A stretch of DNA of 13,419 bases from Umezawaea sp039922235 (GCA_039922235.1 JBDSAJ010000195.1:1-13419); one strand, 5' to 3'; positions 1-6,550 are shown, counted from the stretch's first letter. Notes: a model not told the origin generated them from the letters alone. Program-made: numbers and translations.

Positions 1-202
1 CTCGTGGACGAGAGCATCGGCGGCAGGTCCTCCCCGAGTTGCGGGGCGACCCGAAACGAGCCCGCTGGAAACCCACGTCAGACCCGCACAGTGCGGGCAG
101 CGGGTACCGCCACGGGAAGACCCGGACCCGTCCGGGCCAACGCCGTCACCGCAAGGTGACGACTGCCTGACCAGAGCGAACTCACATCCGCTCACACTTC
201 AG
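1..202. other. Structured non-genic segment at left edge, possible mobile-element end
   Basis: No recognisable protein is encoded here. All three forward frames stay open for most of the stretch, as expected for high GC, but the translations are rich in Pro, Arg and Thr and show no domain. Three compact hairpins are visible: 83-89 with 91-97 (CCCGCAC/GTGCGGG), 121-126 with 131-136 (CCCGGA/TCCGGG), and 144-150 with 155-161 (CGTCACC/GGTGACG) closed by a GCAA tetraloop of the GNRA type. LacI-family homology begins abruptly just to the right, at about 209, without the expected upstream half of the gene. I infer a rearrangement boundary at about 200-208. One possibility is the 3' end of an IS200/IS605- or IS607-like element, whose TnpB tail and guide-RNA region are structured in this way, but no transposase motif can be read in this short piece. 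Confidence 0.25.
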
Positions 203-217
203 GTAACGGTCATCCTC

Positions 218-880
218 GTGACGTCCACCCTGTCACCGCAGCAACGGCGGCACTTCGCGCAGACGGACGTCCCACTCGTCCTCATCGACCCGGTGAACGT
301 CCCGGACGGGTCGCTGCCCAGCATCGGCGCGACGAACTTCGGCGGTGGCATGGACGCGGCCACCCACCTGACGGAACTCGGCCACCGCCGGATCGGCATG
401 ATCTGCGGAAAGGCCGACGCCGTGTGCAGTGTCGCCCGGCTGCACGGCTACAACGCCGCACTGGCCGCCGTCGGGATCGCCCCCGACCCCGACCTCGTGC
501 GCCCCGGCGACTTCACCTACGAGAGCGGCTACCGGGCAGGCCTGGAACTGCTCGCGCTCCCCGACCCGCCGACCGCCATCTTCGCCGCCAACGACCCGGA
601 AGCCCTCGGCGTCGTCGAAGCGGCCAGAGTCCGCGGCCTGCGGGTCCCGGAAGACCTCAGCATCGTCGGCTTCGACGACATGCCACCCAGCCGGTGGGCC
701 TCGCCACCCCTGACCACGGTGCGCCAGCCCTTCGCCGAGATGGGCCGGGCCGCCGCCCACACCCTGCTCCAACTAGCCGCGGGCGAAACCCTCAACAGCA
801 CCAGGGTCGAACTCGCCACCACGCTCGTCGTGCGCGAGTCCACCGCGCCCCCGCGCGCCGCCACGTCGGCACCGTCTTGA
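218..880 (+). pseudogene. 5'-truncated LacI-family transcriptional regulator (ligand-binding domain only)
   Basis: The translation matches the second part of the periplasmic-binding-protein-like sensor domain of LacI/GalR repressors. It has the core strand VPLVLIDPV (residues 18-26), the segment GMDAATHLTELGHRRIG (44-60), FAANDPEALGVVEAAR (122-137), and the strongly conserved tail LRVPEDLSIVGFDD (141-154) followed by PLTTVRQPFAEMGRAAA. LacI proteins are normally about 330-350 residues. Here the N-terminal helix-turn-helix, the hinge helix and the first ~60 residues of the sensor are missing. Homology can be followed a few codons upstream of the GTG at 218 (VILV, from about 209) and then stops; none of the three frames in 1-200 contains the missing part, so this is a deletion or insertion junction rather than a frameshift. 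No ribosome binding site precedes 218. Without the HTH it cannot act as a classical repressor, so it is called a pseudogene, although an expressed orphan sugar-binding domain cannot be excluded. Confidence 0.75.
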
Positions 881-955
881 CCACCTGGCACAGCAACGTG
901 CACCACGACAACGGCCGCGGCGGGGTCGCCTGCGATGAGCTGGCAGTCCTCCCCA

Positions 956-1001
956 ACCGCGGGTGTCCTGCCACGCTGTCGCGCGGCAGGACACCCGTGG
1001 T
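956..1001. terminator. Strong bidirectional hairpin terminator
   Basis: The arms 961-972 (GGGTGTCCTGCC) and 985-996 (GGCAGGACACCC) are perfect 12-bp inverted repeats around a 12-base loop. Pairing extends outward by five more base pairs (956-960 with 997-1001), including one G-U, to give a 17-bp stem. It lies between the ends of two convergent genes, at 880 on the plus strand and 1009 on the minus strand. There is no U tract on either side, as is common for actinomycete terminators. The position and symmetry suit termination in both directions. Confidence 0.8.
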
Positions 1002-1008
1002 CACGTCG

Positions 1009-1980
1009 TCAGGAGTTGACGACGACGACCTCGTAGGTCGGCGAGGTGGGCGGGAACCCGGTGTCGAAGTGCCCGTTCACGACGGCGAGGCGGTTGCCGA
1101 ACAGTGCCGCCGTGGTCGGGATGGCGAAGGCCGGGCTGGTGGTCTCCTTCTCCAGCGTGCCGCTGCCCAGGTCGGCGCTGAGCCGGTAGCGGGCGACCTT
1201 GTTGTCGTTGTTCCGCACCACCCAGAGCCGTCGGCCGTCCAGGACGAGACCATCGGCGTTCGGCGCAACGACGCCCTTGATGACCGTGCTGGCCCCGGTG
1301 GCCGGGTTGACCGTGTAGATCTGTCCGCTCTCGCTGTGGCCCAGCACCAGGGTCCTGCCGTCGGGCGTGGCCTGGATCCCGTTGAGGTTCCCGGTCGTCT
1401 CGCCCGCCGGGCCGGTGAGGTCGAGCGTGCGGACCGCGCCGAGCGTGCCGTGCGCGCTGACCGGGACGAAGTAGAGCTTGGCCTGGTTGGAGTTGGTGAA
1501 CCAGGCGCCACGGGGGGTGATGACCACGTCGTTGATGAAGCTGGGGCCGACGCCGAGTTCCAGGGTGGCGACGGGCGCGCCGGTGCGCGCGCTGTAGACG
1601 TAGCCCTGGCCGGTGGACCCACCGGCGACGAAGATCAGGTCGTGGCGCAGGTCGGCCTTCAGACCGACCGCCATCCGGCCATCGGGTGCGTCGATGAAGA
1701 GCTTGACCTTGCCGGTGCGGATGTCGCCGCGGAAGACGTCGCCGCGGAAGAGGTCACCGGCGTAGAAGGTGGAACCCGCACCGGCCGCGATGCCCTCGGC
1801 GGAACTGGCGCCAGGCAGGAGGATCACCTTGTCGTGCCCGGCGACGGTGCCGGGTGTGGCGGTCTGGGGGTCGGCGGTGGCCGCCGCGGTGGAGCCGACG
1901 AGCATTCCGGCCACCAGCAGCGGAAGGGCCGCGCGGCGCAGGGCTCGGGCGGACGGGCGTTCGCGGGGGATCACGCGCAT
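1009..1980 (-). CDS. Secreted SMP-30/gluconolactonase-like beta-propeller protein
   Basis: This 323-residue protein has a clear export signal: a basic N-terminus with several Arg, a hydrophobic core PLLVAGMLVGS (residues 20-30) and an A-T-A cleavage site near residue 36. The mature part consists of repeated beta-propeller blades of the SMP-30/LRE type, seen as recurring phrases such as EGIAAGAG.TFYAGDL, NDVVITPRGAWFTNS, NGIQATPDGRTLVLGH and NADGLVLDGRRLWVVRN. Family members are calcium-dependent lactonases or secreted propellers of unknown substrate; in Streptomyces-type genomes relatives are often mislabelled superoxide dismutase, and I see no metal site supporting that. The ATG at 1980 is chosen because GAGGAG (1991-1996) precedes it by 10 bases and the signal peptide starts there; the open frame continues upstream but without a ribosome site. 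The gene ends at the bidirectional terminator. It follows the 2153-3838 gene on the same strand after 172 bases, so it may have its own promoter. Confidence 0.85.
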   Translation of the reverse strand: MRVIPRERPSARALRRAALPLLVAGMLVGSTAAATADPQTATPGTVAGHDKVILLPGASSAEGIAAGAGSTFYAGDLFRGDVFRGDIRTGKVKLFIDAPDGRMAVGLKADLRHDLIFVAGGSTGQGYVYSARTGAPVATLELGVGPSFINDVVITPRGAWFTNSNQAKLYFVPVSAHGTLGAVRTLDLTGPAGETTGNLNGIQATPDGRTLVLGHSESGQIYTVNPATGASTVIKGVVAPNADGLVLDGRRLWVVRNNDNKVARYRLSADLGSGTLEKETTSPAFAIPTTAALFGNRLAVVNGHFDTGFPPTSPTYEVVVVNS

Positions 1981-1990
1981 CAGGCTGGGT

Positions 1991-1996
1991 CTCCTC
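1991..1996 (-). promoter_or_regulatory. Ribosome binding site deciding the propeller gene start
   Basis: On the minus strand this reads GAGGAG, 10 bases before the ATG at 1980. It is the only purine-rich site near any candidate start in this frame, and it places translation exactly at the start of the signal peptide rather than at the upstream in-frame GTG (about 2049) or ATG (2208). Confidence 0.6.
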
Positions 1997-2152
1997 GTCA
2001 GGTTTCCGGCAGGGGCGATTGAGGTGTCGAAGTCGGTCGAGTTCGTCACGGTGGCGACCTTTCCGGAAGTCGGAGATCGGGAAAAGGGAAAGTACGCAGG
2101 ACAGTGCGGGATCTTCTCGACCTCGGCGCCGAGTGGTGCCCCGGCACGACGT

Positions 2153-3838
2153 TCACCAGCGGGACGGTTCGGTGTGGACGAGGCCGAGTCTTTTGGCGTC
2201 GTCCGCACTTCCCCTGATCATCTCCGCGACGGCCTTCGGATCGGTGTTCCTCATCGACGCGATGACGTCGGCGGCCACGGCGTCCGGGTCCTGGTTCCCG
2301 ACGTCGACCACGAGCCCGAAGCGCACGGTCGGGTCATCGGCCGGGTGGTCGAAGGACAGGCGCGCGGTGTCGTAGTCCCGCAACCAGGCCGTGCACCAAC
2401 CGGGTGCGCAGTCCCACCTGCCGAGGATCGCCGCATCCGCTTGCCACTGCTCGGACACGAGCCGCGCCACCGTCCTGGCGGGCCACTCCCAGCCGTGGTC
2501 CTGCTCGGCTCGGGCGACCTCGCGGTCGTACTCCCGCGCGTCGAACCGGAACTCCCCTGGCGGATCGTCCCGCGTCGAGGAACGCCAGTCCTTCCAGACC
2601 ACCTCGGAACCCTCGCGCACGATCGTCACGTACAGCGCCCCGCAACACCCTTCGGTGCAGTACGCCTCGGCGAGCCTGACCTCCCTGGGCTCGTTCGCGG
2701 CTCTGAGCCCGCCCCTGTCGACCAGCCGTTCGGGGTCCTCGGCAGGACCTCGGTCGAAAGCCGCCGCGATGACCGGCGACCCGTCGATGACGATCCTGGC
2801 CTCCACCCGTGGGAAGTTGACCGGGTTCGGGTCGGACACGACGACGCGGACCGCGAACCGGGCTTGCGGCACGTCGTTCCTGGTCGCTTCGTCGAGGATC
2901 CACGCGGCACGTCTGGCCTCCACGGGATCGTCGGCCTCCGCCCTGCGTCGCAGCAGGTCGGTCCACGTGGCCACCACGTCCTTGATCCGGCCGACGAGGT
3001 CGCCCCGGAGTTCACCCACGACCGCGGCGGCCGGTCCGGTGGCCAGGTCCTGGGCAACCGTCGTCAGCAGCGCGGCTCGCTCCACCGTGGCAGTTCTCCG
3101 GTCGGCGAGAGCCACCCAGCGCTGGTAGACCGCCACCGCGTCCTGGTACCGGCCGATCTCGTACCTGTAGTTGCGGGTGCTGGTCATGGCGACCAGCAGG
3201 GCGCCTGCCTGATCCCACAGCAGGTCGTCCACGGCTGGTTGCCCGAGCAGTGCCGCCAGTCCTTGCTGCTCGGCGATCTGCCGGGCGAGTGCGCTCGACA
3301 GCCAATCTCGTGGCGCCGAGCGAACCCACGAGCGCACAGCCGGATCCGGATGACCTGCCAACGCCTTCACGGCAATGTCCCGTGTGCGACGTCCTGTTCG
3401 TTCGACGAGCCAGATGAGGTCGTGGGCCGCTTCGGGGACCTTCGCCAGCACCGCTGTGGCGAGCCTGTCGACGTAACGCAGCAGCCCCACCACCCTAATC
3501 ACCGGGACGTCACGTGGTTCGGCGTGGCCGTTGAGCAGACCGAGCCCGACCAGAACGGCGCGCTGGTCCGTGCCGTTCTCGATCAGCCAGCGGGCCGCCT
3601 CCAGCAACCGCGGCGGACGTTCGGGGAAGAACTCGCGCACTTCGCGTGCTTCGCGGGCTGGGTCGTCGAGGAAGTCCCGCAGTTCTTGGTGCGGGAGGTC
3701 CGGATGGCCGCCACTGTCCGGGAAAGGGTGACCACCGTCAGCCAGCGGGCCGTCCGGACTTCGCCGGTGCAACCGCTGGGCGTGTTCGAACAGGGAAACC
3801 GGGCGGTCGAGCGCGCTGCGCTCGTGGAACACGCTCAC
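2153..3838 (-). CDS. Protein of unknown function with helical-repeat region and CTEGCC/CAPGWC motifs
   Basis: I do not recognise this 561-residue protein as a named family. Residues ~50-320 are mostly helical with repeat-like phrases (for example AVKALAGHPDPAVRSWV at 156-172, reminiscent of HEAT or leucine-rich-variant repeats). Residues ~325-425 look like a beta-rich domain that contains CTEGCCGALYVTIV (394-407) and ends with VVWKDWR. The last ~130 residues carry a second Cys pair, CAPGWC (477-482), and a Trp-rich stretch. The five cysteines in two short motifs could bind metal or form disulfides, but there is no signal peptide or membrane segment, so the protein should be cytoplasmic. The start is uncertain: GTG 3838 is the best in-frame candidate by coding character, yet it lacks a ribosome site; GTG 3832 and GTG 3916 are alternatives. 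It is divergent from the membrane-protein gene at 4060 and lies upstream of the propeller gene on the same strand. Confidence 0.7.
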   Translation of the reverse strand: MSVFHERSALDRPVSLFEHAQRLHRRSPDGPLADGGHPFPDSGGHPDLPHQELRDFLDDPAREAREVREFFPERPPRLLEAARWLIENGTDQRAVLVGLGLLNGHAEPRDVPVIRVVGLLRYVDRLATAVLAKVPEAAHDLIWLVERTGRRTRDIAVKALAGHPDPAVRSWVRSAPRDWLSSALARQIAEQQGLAALLGQPAVDDLLWDQAGALLVAMTSTRNYRYEIGRYQDAVAVYQRWVALADRRTATVERAALLTTVAQDLATGPAAAVVGELRGDLVGRIKDVVATWTDLLRRRAEADDPVEARRAAWILDEATRNDVPQARFAVRVVVSDPNPVNFPRVEARIVIDGSPVIAAAFDRGPAEDPERLVDRGGLRAANEPREVRLAEAYCTEGCCGALYVTIVREGSEVVWKDWRSSTRDDPPGEFRFDAREYDREVARAEQDHGWEWPARTVARLVSEQWQADAAILGRWDCAPGWCTAWLRDYDTARLSFDHPADDPTVRFGLVVDVGNQDPDAVAADVIASMRNTDPKAVAEMIRGSADDAKRLGLVHTEPSRW

Positions 3839-3870
3839 CGGGCGGGGGAAGACTCGATTCGCTTCGTCAT
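3835..3870 (-). other. Possible 11-codon leader ORF overlapping the start of the 2153-3838 gene
   Basis: On the minus strand an ATG at 3870 opens a short frame (MTKRIESSPAR) whose TGA overlaps the GTG at 3838 as GTGA. The downstream GTG has no Shine-Dalgarno site, so translational coupling from this leader could explain its initiation. A weak promoter-like pair lies just upstream (TTCGGC, 16 bases, TACGCT), which would put the transcript start near the ATG and make the leader leaderless. This is inferred from arrangement only and may be chance. Confidence 0.2.
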
Positions 3871-4027
3871 GATCCGAAGCGTACAGGCCGCGTCGCTGAG
3901 CCGAACGCGCGAGCACGAGACCGCGATGTCGTAGCTGGGAATCATCTGCGTCGAAGCGTCCTAGGCCGTTGGGTGGACATCCCCGGATCACGGCTAACGG
4001 GGTGGTCCCGTCCGCGATGCCCCTGTG

Positions 4028-4054
4028 GGGAGCCGTACCGGCTCCCAAGGGGAG
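4028..4054 (+). promoter_or_regulatory. Two alternative hairpins around the ribosome binding site of the 4060 gene
   Basis: GGGAGCCG (4028-4035) pairs with CGGCTCCC (4039-4046) across a 3-base loop. The 3' part of that arm, CTCCC (4042-4046), can instead pair with GGGAG (4050-4054), which is the Shine-Dalgarno site five bases before the GTG at 4060. The two structures exclude each other: the longer upstream hairpin leaves the ribosome site free, while the shorter one hides it. This may be a translational switch, a protein-binding dyad, or coincidence in GC-rich sequence. Confidence 0.35.
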
Positions 4055-4059
4055 AAAAC

Positions 4060-4884
4060 GTGACCACCAAAGCACTTCGCCGGGTCGACCCGCGCCCGTT
4101 CCTGCCGCTCGTCGTGCTCGTCGTCGTACTGGGGGCCGCGGCGCTGCTGGCGTCGATCGCCCCGAGCCTGGTGACCACCGGCGTGTACCAGGTGTGGGTC
4201 GACGGCGTCACGATCACCACCGAGTCCCTGTCGTGCCAACGAATCGACAACCGCTCGGAGTGCACGGTGCCGGTCGGCGGGCAGGACCTGGCGATCACCG
4301 TCGTGCGGTCCGCCCCGCGTTCGATCGTCCCTGGGACCTGCGCCGCCGTGCACGGTGACCGCCAGGTGTCGTGCGATGCGCTGATGGCCGACTACGGGCA
4401 CGCCTCGCACTCCGTGCGGATCAACGACAACCTCGGGCTGGACGAGGCCGAACTGGCCGCGTGGCAGGACAGGATGCCGTGGTGGCGGTCGTCCGATGGC
4501 CTGGTGCGGACGGGTGCCCTGCTGATCGGGCTGCTCTCCCTCGCGATGGGCGGGATCGCCTTCCTGCTGGGCGGCCGGTTCCGGCTGCAACACCCGTGGC
4601 GGCCACTGGTGGTGATCGGAACCGCTGCACTCGGCTTGTTCCTGTTCGGCATTGGCGCCCAGTTCATGGGGGCGGACGCGATCCCGGCGCTGATGTCGCT
4701 GTTGGTCACACCCGCGCTGTTCGCCGCGACGGTGTTGACGGTGTGGCAGTGGCAGTTGGGCACGATGAGCGGCGGCACCACCCTGGCCCGCTGGGGGTAC
4801 GCGGTCACCGCGGCCGTCACCACCGCCCTGTACTCGGCCGCCGCGATGGTCGTGTTCCTGCTGTACAGCGGGTTCATCGACTAG
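4060..4884 (+). CDS. Multi-pass membrane protein of unknown function with extracytoplasmic Cys-rich loop
   Basis: This 274-residue protein is not recognised as a named family. It starts with a short basic tail and a first membrane helix (residues ~16-36, PLVVLVVVLGAAALLASI). A soluble, probably extracytoplasmic region of about 110 residues follows and contains four cysteines (59, 68, 94, 105) spaced as for two disulfides. Then come four more hydrophobic segments at about 150-171, 182-202, 208-230 and 247-270. The GTG at 4060 is preceded by AAGGGGAG (4047-4054); the open frame continues upstream but without coding character or a ribosome site. The gene is divergent from the unknown-function gene ending at 3838 and convergent with the tetR gene at 4913. 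A small cell-envelope or sensing role is possible, but nothing in the sequence fixes it. Confidence 0.8.
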   Translation: MTTKALRRVDPRPFLPLVVLVVVLGAAALLASIAPSLVTTGVYQVWVDGVTITTESLSCQRIDNRSECTVPVGGQDLAITVVRSAPRSIVPGTCAAVHGDRQVSCDALMADYGHASHSVRINDNLGLDEAELAAWQDRMPWWRSSDGLVRTGALLIGLLSLAMGGIAFLLGGRFRLQHPWRPLVVIGTAALGLFLFGIGAQFMGADAIPALMSLLVTPALFAATVLTVWQWQLGTMSGGTTLARWGYAVTAAVTTALYSAAAMVVFLLYSGFID

Positions 4885-4897
4885 GGCCAACACCGGT

Positions 4898-4925
4898 GAC
4901 CGTCCTGCGTCGTCAGGTACCGGTC
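4898..4925. terminator. Weak hairpin between convergent genes
   Basis: GACCG (4898-4902) pairs with CGGTC (4921-4925), and CCTG (4904-4907) pairs with CAGG (4914-4917), with a 1-by-3 internal loop and a 6-base apical loop. The hairpin covers the 28-base gap between the stop at 4884 and the tetR stop at 4913 and runs into the tetR 3' end. Its position suits a bidirectional terminator, but the stem is imperfect and short. Confidence 0.3.
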
Positions 4926-5542
4926 GGTGGCGCGCTCATCGCTGCCGCCAGGAACGTGATCGCCCAACGCCGGGCCGCCTCGCCCGCTACCGGGGACGGG
5001 CCGGCGGGCAGGCGCTGGTTGTAGACCTCGACGCGGTCCACGGCCGCCACGGCGAGGATCCCCCGCATCCGGAACCACAACTCCTCCGGGGACAGGCCGG
5101 GCAGTGCGCGCCCGAAGGCCGCCAGGTAGCGATCGCGGACCGCGTCCTCGGCCGAGCCGGTCCAGTCGCGCATCTCCTCGGCCGGGTCGCCGATGATCCT
5201 CACGATCAGCCGGGACGTCCGGGCTCCGCTCTCGTCGCCGGCAGGCATCCCGTCGAACAGCGGCCCCGCGAACGCCTCCACCAAGTCGGCGACCGACGGG
5301 TCCGGGGTGCGGGTGAGCAGTCGGTCGAGCCCGGTGCGCTGCGCGGCGTTGATGGGCTCGACCACGCGGCGGATGACCGCGGCCAGCAACCCCGCCTTCG
5401 AGCCGAAGTGGTACGCGACAGCGGCCAGGTTCGCCCCGGCGAGGTCGGTGATCGCGCGGACCGAGGCACCGCGGAAACCGTGCTCGGCGAAGAGGTGTTC
5501 GGCCGCGTCGAGGATCTGGGTGCGGGTGTCGGGTGCCGCCAT
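4913..5542 (-). CDS. TetR-family transcriptional repressor
   Basis: This is a 209-residue protein of normal length for the family. The N-terminal DNA-binding domain is clear: ILDAAEHLFAEHGFRGASVRAI (residues 10-31) followed by the helix-turn-helix LAGANLAAVAYHFGSKAGLLAAVI (34-57), with the typical YHFGSK recognition-helix end. The C-terminal part with LSPEELWFRMRGILAVA resembles the ligand domain of the PsrA/CecR group, which senses fatty acids or drugs, but the ligand cannot be assigned. The gene is divergent from the 5604-9305 gene set, with a palindromic operator between them, so it very likely represses both itself and that set until a small molecule binds. No Shine-Dalgarno site precedes the ATG at 5542. 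A TATCGT -10 box six bases upstream suggests a leaderless transcript. Confidence 0.9.
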   Translation of the reverse strand: MAAPDTRTQILDAAEHLFAEHGFRGASVRAITDLAGANLAAVAYHFGSKAGLLAAVIRRVVEPINAAQRTGLDRLLTRTPDPSVADLVEAFAGPLFDGMPAGDESGARTSRLIVRIIGDPAEEMRDWTGSAEDAVRDRYLAAFGRALPGLSPEELWFRMRGILAVAAVDRVEVYNQRLPAGPSPVAGEAARRWAITFLAAAMSAPPTGT

Positions 5543-5548
5543 GGGCGT

Positions 5549-5554
5549 ACGATA
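5549..5554 (-). promoter_or_regulatory. Candidate -10 box of the tetR promoter (leaderless)
   Basis: On the minus strand this reads TATCGT, fitting the TANNNT pattern, and ends six bases before the tetR ATG. No convincing -35 box is visible at 16-18 bases. With this spacing transcription would begin at or beside the start codon, in line with the missing ribosome site. The proposed operator centred at 5566 overlaps it. Confidence 0.4.
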
Positions 5555-5580
5555 CAGACGTTTGATTCAAACGAACGTAT
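5552..5580. promoter_or_regulatory. Palindromic operator for the divergent TetR-family repressor
   Basis: CGTTTGATTCAAACG (5559-5573) is a perfect 15-bp palindrome with a single central base. It is flanked symmetrically, three bases further out on each side, by ATAC (5552-5555) and GTAT (5577-5580), all centred on 5566. It sits in the 61-base space between tetR and the reductase gene. A dyad of this size in a tetR divergent promoter is the standard autoregulatory operator, and it overlaps the probable tetR -10 box. AT content is locally higher than in the flanking genes. Confidence 0.75.
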
Positions 5581-5603
5581 GAATGAATCGAAGGTGAGTT
5601 GTC

Positions 5604-6473
5604 GTGAAGCTGCTCGTGTACGGCGCCGGGGTCCTCGGCAGCCAGTTCGCCGTCCGCCTGCACGAGGCCGGGCACGACGTCTCGCTCCTCGCGCGGGGCG
5701 AACGCCTGGCCTCCCTGCGCCGGCACGGCGTGCAGCTCGCCGAGGAGGACAGCCCGGTGGTCAAGCGGGTACCGGTGACGGTGGTCGAGCGCCCGGCGGG
5801 CGGGTACGACCTGATCGCCGTCATCGTCCGCACCCATCAGGTGGACGCGGTGCTGGAGTCGCTCGCCGATGTCGAAGGCGATGTGCTGTTCCTGCTCAAC
5901 TGGGCGGCGGGCGCGGAGCCGTTGGGCGCGGTGATCGGCCACGAGCGGGTGCTGCTCGGCTTCCCCACGGCCGGGGGCACGATGGATGGTGACGTGGTCC
6001 GCTACCGCGCGACCATGCTCATGACCCGCCTGCTCCCGATGCCGATCGGCGAACCCGACGGCCGTACCACCCCGCGCCTGGAACGGGTCGTGCGGGAGTT
6101 CCGCGCCTCCGGGATCAACGCCAAGGCCGAGCCGCGGATGGATGCCTGGCTCAAGACGCACGCCGCGTTCGAGGTGCCACTCGGGCAGGCGGTGCACGCG
6201 GCGGGCGGCTCGGTAGCGCTGGCCGACGATCCGGCCGCGGTCCGCCGCATGATCCACCTCATGCGGCAGAACCTGGCCGCCCTGCCGACGCCGCCGGTCC
6301 CCCGCGGGTTCGGTGCGTTGCGGACCCTGCCGGAAGGGCTGCTCGTGGCCGTGCTGCGGAGCTTCCTGCGGAGCACGACGGTCGCGTACAGCGGGCTCGA
6401 CAGCGACTCGCCCGCGACGACGGCCGAACTCGATCGGCTGGTCGAACAGCTGCGAGCCTGCGAAGTCCGGTAG
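5604..6473 (+). CDS. Ketopantoate reductase-like (ApbA/PanE family) NADPH oxidoreductase
   Basis: The 289-residue protein begins with a Rossmann nucleotide-binding motif (LLVYGAGVLGSQFAVRL, Gly 7, 9 and 12) and a basic loop ARGERL (30-35) suited to NADPH. LNWAAG (98-103) takes the place of the family's QNG loop, and WLKTHAAFE (182-190) supplies the family's catalytic lysine, K184. The Asn residues that follow this lysine in true 2-dehydropantoate reductases are replaced by Ala and Pro, and the usual C-terminal Ser...Glu substrate site is not evident, so pantoate synthesis is unlikely; a related 2-keto acid or polyketide-like substrate is more plausible. The start is GTG 5604, preceded by AAGGTG (5591-5596). 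As the first gene after the palindromic operator, it is probably repressed by the divergent TetR protein, and it is followed by an FAD monooxygenase gene after 128 bases. Confidence 0.85.
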   Translation: MKLLVYGAGVLGSQFAVRLHEAGHDVSLLARGERLASLRRHGVQLAEEDSPVVKRVPVTVVERPAGGYDLIAVIVRTHQVDAVLESLADVEGDVLFLLNWAAGAEPLGAVIGHERVLLGFPTAGGTMDGDVVRYRATMLMTRLLPMPIGEPDGRTTPRLERVVREFRASGINAKAEPRMDAWLKTHAAFEVPLGQAVHAAGGSVALADDPAAVRRMIHLMRQNLAALPTPPVPRGFGALRTLPEGLLVAVLRSFLRSTTVAYSGLDSDSPATTAELDRLVEQLRACEVR

Positions 6474-6550
6474 CCGGATCACACGCCAGAGCCGTGCCAG
6501 GGCGTGCCGGCGGCATGTGCGGGTGGTGCCAGAGGGCCGCAGCAGTCTGC

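Noticed and set aside
424..2022. Long plus-strand open frame of about 530 codons across the LacI fragment, terminator and propeller gene
   Set aside because: It runs antisense to the propeller gene and through a terminator, has Arg/Pro/Gly-rich composition without any domain, and reflects the absence of stops in GC-rich DNA.
2122..2133. Perfect 12-bp palindrome CTCGGCGCCGAG between the propeller gene and its upstream neighbour
   Set aside because: It has no loop or flanking symmetry and is built of common GC-rich words; not enough to call an operator or terminator.
1009..2208. Longer 399-residue version of the propeller protein starting at 2208
   Set aside because: It would place about 76 extra residues before a typical signal peptide, overlap the upstream gene, and lacks a ribosome site; GAGGAG before 1980 decides for the shorter form.
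1769..3934. Long plus-strand open frame of about 720 codons opposite the unknown-function gene
   Set aside because: It is antisense to a gene with better coding character; its translation is low-complexity and has no ribosome site.
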